Origin: Verrucomicrobiota bacterium
GTDB lineage: Bacteria > Verrucomicrobiota > Verrucomicrobiia > Limisphaerales > UBA9464
DNA: 6,519 bases
Direction of reading: 5' to 3'
Assembly: GCA_025354845.1 (NCBI GenBank)
Contig: JANXMD010000207.1
Location: forward strand, 1-6,519
The notes under the pieces are model-generated. The model saw only the letters and a program-made list of their open reading frames with translations. It was not told where the DNA came from and did not search any database. Made by a program: the position numbers and the translations under genes. Below, in pieces: positions 1-6,519 of this stretch. Position 1 is the first letter of the stretch. The number at the start of each line of letters is the position of its first letter.

Positions 1-2130
<2,130 letters not shown>

Positions 2131-2194
2131 TCCCTTGTCGCTCCAGCACCCCAAGCACCTAACTGCCCCTTACGACCTCGAACGAGACTGAGAC

Positions 2195-3673
2195 ATGGGA
2201 AAACCCACTGGATTCCTCGAATTTGCCCGTGAACTGCCGCTGGATCGCAGCGCGCTGAAACGCATCCAAGACTGGAATGAGTTTCATGAGCACATGGACG
2301 ACGCCAAGTTGCGCGAGCAGGCATCGCGCTGCATGGACTGCGGCATTCCGTTCTGCCACAGCGGCACCCTGGTCAGTGGAATGGCCAGCGGCTGCCCGGT
2401 CAACAACCTGATCCCGGAGTGGAACGACCTCGTATACCGCGGTCTGTGGCAGGAGGCGTTGGAGCGTCTGCACAAGACGAACAATTTCCCCGAGTTCACC
2501 GGACGGGTGTGTCCTGCTCCGTGCGAGGGCTCGTGCGTGTTGGGCATCAACGCCCCGCCGGTCACCATCAAGAACATCGAGTGCACCATCATCGACACCG
2601 CCTGGGAAAAGGGCTGGGTCACGCCGCAGCCGCCCAAAAAGCGGACCGACAAGAAGGTGGCGGTGGTCGGTTCTGGCCCCGCTGGCCTTTCCGCCGCGGC
2701 GCAGCTCAACCGCGCCGGGCACTGGGTCACCGTGTTTGAGCGCGCCGACCGTCCTGGCGGCTTGCTCATGTATGGCATTCCCAACATGAAGCTCGACAAG
2801 GAGCAGGTGGTGTTGCGCCGTCTGCGCCAAATGGAACGCGAGGGGGTGGCCTTCAAATGCAACTGCGAGGTTGGGAAGGACGTCACGTCCCAGCAGTTGC
2901 TTGAAGAGTACGACGCCGTGGTCCTGTGCACCGGCGCCACCAAGCCGCGCGATCTGCCCATCGAGGGGCGTTCGTCGAAGGGAGTTCATTTCGCCATGGA
3001 ATTCCTCCATGGCAATACCAAGGCGCTGCTCGACAAAACCGCTCCGACAATTTCGGCGGAAGGGAAGGATGTGGTCATCATCGGCGGTGGCGACACCGGC
3101 ACCGACTGTGTGGGCACTTCGCTCCGTCACGGCTGCCGCAGCTTGGTGCAGGTAGAAATCTTGCCCAAGCCCCCTGAGAGCCGCGCCAAGGACAATCCCT
3201 GGCCGGAGTGGCCCAAGACCTACAAGATGGACTACGGTCAGGAGGAGGCCGCAGCCAAGGATGGCGCCGATCCCCGGGTGTATCTCACCACGGCCAAGAA
3301 GTTCCTTACCGACGACCAGGGTCGCGTGTCAGGTGTGCACCTGGTGGAGATCAAGTGGGAGAGGAACGAAAAGGGTCAGTTCACCCCGGTCGACATCCCG
3401 GGCACCGATCGCGTTGTTCCGGCGCAACTGGTGCTCCTGGCGATGGGCTTCCTCGGACCTGAGCAGCCGCTCCTGGAAGCGCTCGGAGTCGAGCGTGATC
3501 CGCGTTCCAATGCCAAGGCTGAGCATGGACGCTTCGCTACCAACCATCCGAAGATCTTCGCCGCCGGCGACTGCCGCCGCGGCCAGAGCCTAGTGGTGTG
3601 GGCCTTCAACGAAGGACGCGGCGCTGCGCGTGAATGCGACCGCTTCCTGATGGGATCCACCTCGCTGCCTTGA
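2195..3673 (+). CDS. gltD: Glutamate synthase (NADPH) small subunit
   Basis: The beta subunit of GOGAT takes electrons from NADPH through FAD and passes them, via [4Fe-4S] clusters, to the large subunit encoded just upstream. The 492-residue length is normal for the family. The N-terminal iron-sulfur domain has two cysteine groups: Cys46, Cys49, Cys54 and Cys67 (CMDCGIPFC, then SGCPVNN), and Cys106, Cys110 and Cys114 (CPAPCEGSC). The FAD dinucleotide-binding motif is VAVVGSGPAG (about 155-164), followed by the acidic strand end VFERADRPGGLLMYGIP. The NADPH motif is VVIIGGGDTGTDC (about 293-305). The C-terminal FAD motif is IFAAGDCRRGQSLVVWA (about 454-470). The ATG at 2195 is chosen because the product begins MGKPTGFLEF, the usual GltD N-terminus. 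The ribosome-binding site is weak (only GAG-like purines upstream), so coupling to gltB translation is possible. Related reductase subunits share this fold, but the gltB neighbour settles the assignment. Confidence 0.97.
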   Translation: MGKPTGFLEFARELPLDRSALKRIQDWNEFHEHMDDAKLREQASRCMDCGIPFCHSGTLVSGMASGCPVNNLIPEWNDLVYRGLWQEALERLHKTNNFPEFTGRVCPAPCEGSCVLGINAPPVTIKNIECTIIDTAWEKGWVTPQPPKKRTDKKVAVVGSGPAGLSAAAQLNRAGHWVTVFERADRPGGLLMYGIPNMKLDKEQVVLRRLRQMEREGVAFKCNCEVGKDVTSQQLLEEYDAVVLCTGATKPRDLPIEGRSSKGVHFAMEFLHGNTKALLDKTAPTISAEGKDVVIIGGGDTGTDCVGTSLRHGCRSLVQVEILPKPPESRAKDNPWPEWPKTYKMDYGQEEAAAKDGADPRVYLTTAKKFLTDDQGRVSGVHLVEIKWERNEKGQFTPVDIPGTDRVVPAQLVLLAMGFLGPEQPLLEALGVERDPRSNAKAEHGRFATNHPKIFAAGDCRRGQSLVVWAFNEGRGAARECDRFLMGSTSLP

Positions 3674-3891
3674 ATTCCGCTTAATCCGGTATGCGGTGTC
3701 AAAAGTGGAAGCTCAAAATTGGGTCACAAGCAGGTTGTCAGTCAGTCGCCCCTCCTGGTAGCGCGGGGCTCTGCCGAGCGGGTGCGTAGGCGGCAGGTGG
3801 GACGCCACGGGGCGAGATGAAGCGCGTCCGTCCGCCCGGCTCATCGGGAGATTCGCCCTACCTCAGAAATCGGGGTGTGGGCTGAGGCAGG
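3674..3891. other. Intergenic region between convergent genes
   Basis: These 218 bases lie between the end of gltD (+) and the end of the coding-like stretch that follows the zinc-ribbon gene (-). Apart from the palindromic element at 3757-3862, I see no gene, tRNA or promoter. No classic GC stem followed by a T-run is present for gltBD. A 4-base stem CCGC/GCGG just after the gltD stop is too weak to call. Termination may rely on Rho or on the palindrome. Confidence 0.6.
3757..3862. repeat. 106-base imperfect palindrome, possible REPIN-like dispersed intergenic repeat
   Basis: The two ends are inverted copies of one motif. Reading inward, the left end is GGTAGCGCGGGGCTCTGCC followed by GAGCGGG. 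The reverse complement of the right end is GGTAGGGCGAATCTCCCGAT followed by GAGCCGGG. Both have the form GGTAG-S-GCG, then CTC, a short loop, and GAGC, so each end can also fold into its own small hairpin. The centre has another perfect hairpin, GTGG-GACG-CCAC (3797-3808). Two inverted palindromic units around a spacer in about 100 bases is the architecture of REPINs (paired REP elements). The position between convergent genes also fits such elements, which often sit at gene ends and can act as transcription or mRNA 3'-end barriers. Only one copy is in the window, so its dispersed nature is an inference. No transposase gene is present here. Confidence 0.5.
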
Positions 3892-4087
3892 CTACGGGCT
3901 GCTGACCCGGGTGCGGAAGAAATACTGTTGCAGGCTGCGTAGCGGCGTTTGAGCGCGCACGACGACCTGTTCGGTCCCATCCCCGAGAGCCACCGGGTCG
4001 CCACTCTGCACGAACCGACGCGGATCTTCCGGTGTCGCCTGAAGCGGTAGGATCTGGACGGTCAGGGCGGGTCGAGGGAAGGCGAGG
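3892..4087 (-). pseudogene. Coding-like stretch, probable out-of-frame C-terminal part of the upstream zinc-ribbon gene
   Basis: This frame is open from the stop of the zinc-ribbon gene down to TAG at 3892-3894 and encodes about 65 residues, from DLAFPRPALTVQILPLQ to YFFRTRVSSP. By my count 48 of its 65 codons end in G or C, while only 32 of 65 second positions are G or C. That is the bias of a real gene in a GC-rich genome. Formally the frame reaches back to a GTG at 4134, or TTG codons near 4116-4111. The residues read there are serine-rich (MGSSSSLLSAAS) and look like a shadow of the overlapping membrane segment. No ATG, GTG or TTG lies in this frame close to the junction. I infer a +1 frame break relative to 4088-4288, by mutation, sequencing error or, less likely, recoding. 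It could instead be a separate small gene overlapping the first. I do not recognise a domain. Confidence 0.35.
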
Positions 4088-4288
4088 TCAATCCATCGAC
4101 TTGCGGCACTCAACAAAGAGGAAGATGAGCCCACAGAACAGAATCAGCAGCAGCAGGGCTCGGAACCACATTTTCTTGTGCAGACCGGTGATCCAGTCGC
4201 CCAGGGTTGGCATGTTTTGCCGGCATCGCGGGCACCGATTTTGGTCGGATGGAATCAGACTATGGCAATGGGGACACTCGATCTGCAT
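4088..4288 (-). CDS. Small zinc-ribbon protein with one membrane helix
   Basis: The predicted product has 66 residues from ATG at 4288; a GTG at 4294 would add two. A zinc ribbon near the N-terminus has two knuckles, CPHC (5-8) and CPRC (19-22), ten residues apart. After a short linker with basic residues (LHKKMW, 36-41), a strongly hydrophobic stretch rich in Leu, Ile and Phe (about 42-59) forms one membrane helix. The chain then ends ECRKSMD at TGA 4088. Positive charges before the helix predict a cytoplasmic ribbon and an outward C-terminus. No good ribosome-binding site is seen. Such short ribbon-plus-helix proteins are common in bacteria and mostly uncharacterised, so no function is assigned. 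The abrupt end right after the helix, with a coding-like frame continuing one base later, suggests the original protein was about 130 residues with an extracytoplasmic tail. Confidence 0.6.
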   Translation of the reverse strand: MQIECPHCHSLIPSDQNRCPRCRQNMPTLGDWITGLHKKMWFRALLLLILFCGLIFLFVECRKSMD

Positions 4289-4428
4289 GGGCACGGACCG
4301 TATAACTGCTACGTATCAACACGTAGTCGCGCAAAGTGGTTGCGAGCAGTGTGCGGACACCGCTGCGACAAATCACGCACGCAATTTCATTGCGACGTGT
4401 TTCTTTTCGAGACCCTGGATGGGTTTGC
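4289..4428 (-). other. Dyad-rich leader upstream of the zinc-ribbon gene
   Basis: These 140 bases between the tRNA terminator and the small gene hold three inverted repeats. The first is CTACGT-6-ACGTAG at 4309-4326, a perfect 6-base dyad about 20 bases before the ATG. The second is imperfect, at 4346-4366, with GCAG/CTGC outer and TGT/ACA inner arms; on the - strand GCGG-TGT-CCGC is an alternative fold. The third is CGCAAT-TTC-ATTGCG at 4380-4394, extended by CACG/CGTG to 4374-4399. They could be operators or a folded 5' leader. The promoter of the small gene should be here: TTATAC (4302-4307, read on the - strand) resembles a -10 box, but no matching -35 box was found at the right distance. 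Confidence 0.35.
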
Positions 4429-4460
4429 AAAAAAACCCCTTCGGTCAAAACCGAAGGGGT
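4429..4460 (-). terminator. Intrinsic terminator of the tRNA transcript
   Basis: Read on the - strand, a perfect 10-base stem (ACCCCTTCGG / CCGAAGGGGT, at 4460-4451 and 4444-4435) closes a six-base loop (TTTTGA). A T-run, encoded by the A's at 4434-4429, follows directly. The stem begins 10 bases after the CCA of tRNA-Leu, so it ends the tRNA-Pro/tRNA-Leu transcript and possibly ispG read-through. On the + strand no T-run follows the stem, so it works in one direction only. Confidence 0.93.
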
Positions 4461-4470
4461 CTTCAGCAGT

Positions 4471-4555
4471 TGGTGCGCACGGCAGGACTTGAACCTGCAC
4501 GCCTTACGGCACTACCACCTCAAAGTAGCGCGTCTGCCAATTCCGCCACGTGCGC
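4471..4555 (-). tRNA. tRNA-Leu (anticodon GAG)
   Basis: This 85-base class II tRNA decodes CUC and CUU. On the - strand the acceptor arms GCGCACG and CGTGCGC pair fully, followed by discriminator A and an encoded CCA. The D arm is GCG-GAATTGGCAGA-CGC. The anticodon arm is CTACT-TTGAGGT-GGTAG (one G-T pair), with GAG at positions 34-36. The long variable arm, TGCC-GTAA-GGCG, is the hallmark of Leu/Ser/Tyr tRNAs. The T arm is GCAGG-TTCAAGT-CCTGC. It lies 52 bases after tRNA-Pro and 10 bases before a terminator, so it is the last gene of that transcript. Confidence 0.97.
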
Positions 4556-4563
4556 AACTGCGG

Positions 4564-4579
4564 GGTGACCGAAGTCACC
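4564..4579 (-). other. UUCG-capped hairpin between the tRNA genes
   Basis: On the - strand GGTGAC-TTCG-GTCACC is a perfect six-base stem with a C(UUCG)G tetraloop, an exceptionally stable RNA cap. It lies in the 52-base spacer between tRNA-Pro and tRNA-Leu. No T-run follows, so it is not an intrinsic terminator. A role in processing or in keeping the spacer from misfolding with the tRNAs is an inference. Confidence 0.6.
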
Positions 4580-4607
4580 GTAAACTCAATCCGACTGAAA
4601 GCTTTGA

Positions 4608-4684
4608 TGGTCGGGGCGGTGAGAATTGAACTCACGACCTCCTGGACCCGAACCAGGCGCGCTACCAGGCTACGCTACGCCCCG
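4608..4684 (-). tRNA. tRNA-Pro (anticodon CGG)
   Basis: This 77-base tRNA decodes CCG. On the - strand the acceptor arms CGGGGCG and CGCCCCG pair fully, then discriminator A and an encoded CCA. The leading C and CGGGG start are typical of bacterial proline tRNAs. The D arm contains GCGTAGCCTGGTAGCGC. The anticodon arm is CCTGG-TTCGGGT-CCAGG, with CGG at positions 34-36. The T arm is GTGAG-TTCAATT-CTCAC. It begins 81 bases after the ispG stop on the same strand and is followed by tRNA-Leu, so the two tRNAs are probably cotranscribed. Confidence 0.97.
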
Positions 4685-4765
4685 AACCAAAAAGCGGGGC
4701 GCAAGATCGTTAACTGCGGGGGGGTTGGCAACCGGATTCTTTAAAAATCGGTGCTGTGCACCTCT

Positions 4766-6519
4766 TCAGCCAACCAGCGTGGCCGCGGCACTCTCGGATT
4801 CGACCCATTTCCCATGTTCGCGGATCAGGTCCACGAGCCGGTCCACCGCCTCGTCCTCGGGGATGTTGAACTTCACCGCCTTCTTCCCAACATAGAGATT
4901 GATCTTGTTGGGTGCGCCGCCGACGTAGCCGAAGTCGGCATCCGCCATTTCGCCAGGGCCATTCACGATGCATCCCATGATGGCAATCTTCACGCCCTTG
5001 AGATGGTCGGTGCGGGCCTTGATGCGCGCGGTGACTGTCTGGAGATTGAACAACGTTCGCCCGCAGCTGGGGCAGGCAACGTAGTCCGTTTTGAACGAGC
5101 GGCAGCCGGCGGCCTGGAGGACGTTGAATGCCAGTCGCAGTGAGGCGCCGGCGCCGGGCTCTCCGCGCACCAGGATCGCGTCGCCCACACCGTCGGCGAG
5201 CAGGGCGCCGAGGTTCACCGCCGCGCGCAGTAGGGCGATCTCGGGCGGAAGGGGCACGGTCGGGACGATGAGGCAGTCCTTGAGCAGGATTGGATTCCGT
5301 CGACCCAATCGCTGAAGCTCGATGGCCAGCAGGCGGAAGGCGGCGACCGGAGGCAGGGCGACGCCGTCGCTCACGGTGACCAGCTGCTTTTCACAATGGA
5401 TCTGCTCAACCGTCAGGGGCGACGTCGGGTCAACTTCGAGAACGATCAGGTCCTCGTAAATGCCTTCAGGGCGAACGTCCGCCTTCGCCGCGATCCGCGG
5501 GGCGACGGAATCGTTCACCGCCCGTGTGACCACAACCCGAACCGTCTGCTCGCCACCGGCGCGGACGGCACCGAGATCTACCTCCGCGGAGTCGCGACGT
5601 TTGTAATTGAAGGGATCCCAGGGCAGGGGCCGATCGGCAATCTTGGCGACGGATTGGGCGAGTCCGGGGATCTCTCCGAGCAGGTCGTTGCACACCGCGA
5701 TCTCTCGCGGGCTGTCCTCGGTGAGACTGACGCGAATGGTATCGCCAATGCCGTCCGTGAGCAGCGATCCGATGCCGATGGCCGACTTGATGCGGCCGTC
5801 TTCCCCCTCGCCGGCTTCGGTCACACCGAGATGAAGGGGGTAGTTCCAGTCGGATCCCTCCTGCTCCAAGCGGGCGGCGAGGAGGCGGTAGCATTCGATC
5901 ATGACCTTCGGATTCGACGACTTCATCGAAAACACGAAGTTGTGAAAGTCGTTCTTGCGGCAGATCCGGGCGAACTCCAGCGCGCTCTCCACCATGCCGA
6001 GGGGCGAATCGCCGTACCGGTTCATGATGCGGTCGCTGAGCGAACCATGGTTGGTGCCGATGCGCAGGGCGCGGCCGAGGCGTCGGGCCTCGATCACCAG
6101 CGGCGTGAAGGCTTCTTCCACGCGGGCGAGTTCCGCGCCGTAGCTGTCGTCGTCGTATTCCTTCACCGCGAACTTCTTCTTGTCCGCGTAATTGCCGGGG
6201 TTGACCCGGACTTTCTCCACCCACTTCACGGCTTCCATGGCCGCATCGGGCTTGAAATGGATGTCGGCGACGATGGGCACCAGGCAGCCAAGAGTCCGGA
6301 GCTCGCGGACGATGTTTTCGAGATTCGCCGCATCCTTCACCGTGGGGGCCGTGATGCGCACGATCTGACAGCCGACTGCCACCAGATCCAGGGTCTGCTG
6401 CACGCAGGCCGCCGTGTCCATGGTGTCACAGGTCAGCATCGACTGCCGCACCAACGGGTGATGGCCGCCGATGATCACCCCGCCGCGGGCGGGATCGCCC
6501 ACCGTCACTTCACGGGTGG
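4766..6519 (-). CDS. ispG: 4-hydroxy-3-methylbut-2-enyl-diphosphate synthase, long three-domain form (5' end outside window)
   Basis: IspG (GcpE) reduces methylerythritol cyclodiphosphate to HMBPP, the penultimate step of the MEP pathway for isoprenoid precursors, using a [4Fe-4S] cluster. The frame runs off the window end. Residues before the GTG at 6508 (TRE) already fit the conserved TRxVxVG start, so the true start lies outside. Counting from that GTG, 580 residues are seen. The TIM barrel (about 1-270) includes RQSMLTCDTMDT, ADIHFKPDAA, KVRVNPGNY and the KSAIGIGSLLTDGIGDTIRVSL segment. An insert domain (about 270-470, called A* in the plant and chlamydial type) includes DGVGDAILVRGEP, which resembles a degenerate barrel repeat. 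The C-terminal iron-sulfur domain carries Cys479 and Cys482 (CPSCGRT), Cys513 and Glu520 (GCIVNGPGE), the three-Cys-plus-Glu ligand set. The total length fits the long form, not the short form of about 370-420 residues. Two tRNA genes follow with no obvious terminator between. Confidence 0.96.
   Translation of the reverse strand, partial: TREVTVGDPARGGVIIGGHHPLVRQSMLTCDTMDTAACVQQTLDLVAVGCQIVRITAPTVKDAANLENIVRELRTLGCLVPIVADIHFKPDAAMEAVKWVEKVRVNPGNYADKKKFAVKEYDDDSYGAELARVEEAFTPLVIEARRLGRALRIGTNHGSLSDRIMNRYGDSPLGMVESALEFARICRKNDFHNFVFSMKSSNPKVMIECYRLLAARLEQEGSDWNYPLHLGVTEAGEGEDGRIKSAIGIGSLLTDGIGDTIRVSLTEDSPREIAVCNDLLGEIPGLAQSVAKIADRPLPWDPFNYKRRDSAEVDLGAVRAGGEQTVRVVVTRAVNDSVAPRIAAKADVRPEGIYEDLIVLEVDPTSPLTVEQIHCEKQLVTVSDGVALPPVAAFRLLAIELQRLGRRNPILLKDCLIVPTVPLPPEIALLRAAVNLGALLADGVGDAILVRGEPGAGASLRLAFNVLQAAGCRSFKTDYVACPSCGRTLFNLQTVTARIKARTDHLKGVKIAIMGCIVNGPGEMADADFGYVGGAPNKINLYVGKKAVKFNIPEDEAVDRLVDLIREHGKWVESESAAATLVG

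Noticed and set aside
2159..3130. A long antisense open frame opposite gltD (323 codons)
   Set aside because: It has the same cause as the frame opposite gltB: stops are scarce opposite a GC-rich coding sequence. No family motif is visible.
4032..4568. A 178-codon open frame on the + strand across the zinc-ribbon gene and tRNA-Leu
   Set aside because: It runs antisense through a tRNA and a terminator. Its end reads AGLEPARLTALPPQ, a well-known artefact of translating the back strand of tRNA-Leu.
4718..4724. Run of seven G's in the ispG/tRNA-Pro gap, possible phase-variable tract
   Set aside because: It is short and outside any reading frame, and nothing nearby suggests contingency control.
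4703..4731. Possible promoter before tRNA-Pro: TTGCCA, 17 bases, GATCTT on the - strand
   Set aside because: Spacing and distance to the tRNA are right and the -35 box is fair, but the -10 box matches only three of six consensus bases. Too weak to list.
4550..4744. A short + strand open frame containing VRIELTTSWTRTRRATRLRY
   Set aside because: This is the reverse strand of tRNA-Pro translated, another common annotation artefact.
4733..4755. Stem with a one-base bulge just after ispG (ACC-GATT / AATC-C-GGT on the - strand)
   Set aside because: The stem is weak and is followed by a C-rich stretch rather than T's, so I do not call it an ispG terminator.
5466..6224. A 252-codon second frame on the same strand inside ispG
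   Set aside because: Its product is dominated by Arg, Gly and Pro, as expected from an out-of-frame reading of a GC-rich gene, and the ispG frame carries all the conserved motifs.

Overview
The window looks like a GC-rich bacterial chromosome carrying housekeeping genes. It holds the 3' end of a glutamate synthase large-subunit gene (gltB), the complete small-subunit gene (gltD), two tRNA genes, and most of an isoprenoid gene (ispG). The ispG product is the long, three-domain form with a large insert between the TIM barrel and the iron-sulfur domain. That form is known from Chlamydiota, Bacteroidota, related lineages and plant plastids. Together with the high GC content it suggests the PVC group, perhaps Verrucomicrobiota. 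This assignment is an inference, because no taxonomic marker such as rRNA is present.

Layout: on the + strand, gltB (1-2130, 5' end outside the window) and gltD (2195-3673) form a two-gene unit with a 64-base gap. They encode the NADPH-dependent glutamate synthase (GOGAT), which converts glutamine plus 2-oxoglutarate to two glutamates. Everything recognisable after gltD lies on the - strand. Read in the direction of transcription, this is ispG (6519 to 4766, start codon outside the window), tRNA-Pro(CGG) (4684-4608), tRNA-Leu(GAG) (4555-4471), a strong intrinsic terminator (4460-4429), a leader with several inverted repeats, and a small zinc-ribbon membrane protein gene (4288-4088). An out-of-frame coding-like stretch (4087-3892) follows and may be its displaced C-terminal part. 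gltD and the small gene converge on 3674-3891, which contains a 106-base imperfect palindrome resembling a dispersed REPIN-type intergenic repeat.

The major genes are ordinary metabolism and translation. No new defence, mobile or biosynthetic system is evident. The items worth a second look are the palindromic element between the convergent genes, the apparent +1 frame break in the zinc-ribbon gene (TGA followed by C), the dyad-rich leader ahead of it, and the UUCG-capped hairpin between the two tRNA genes.
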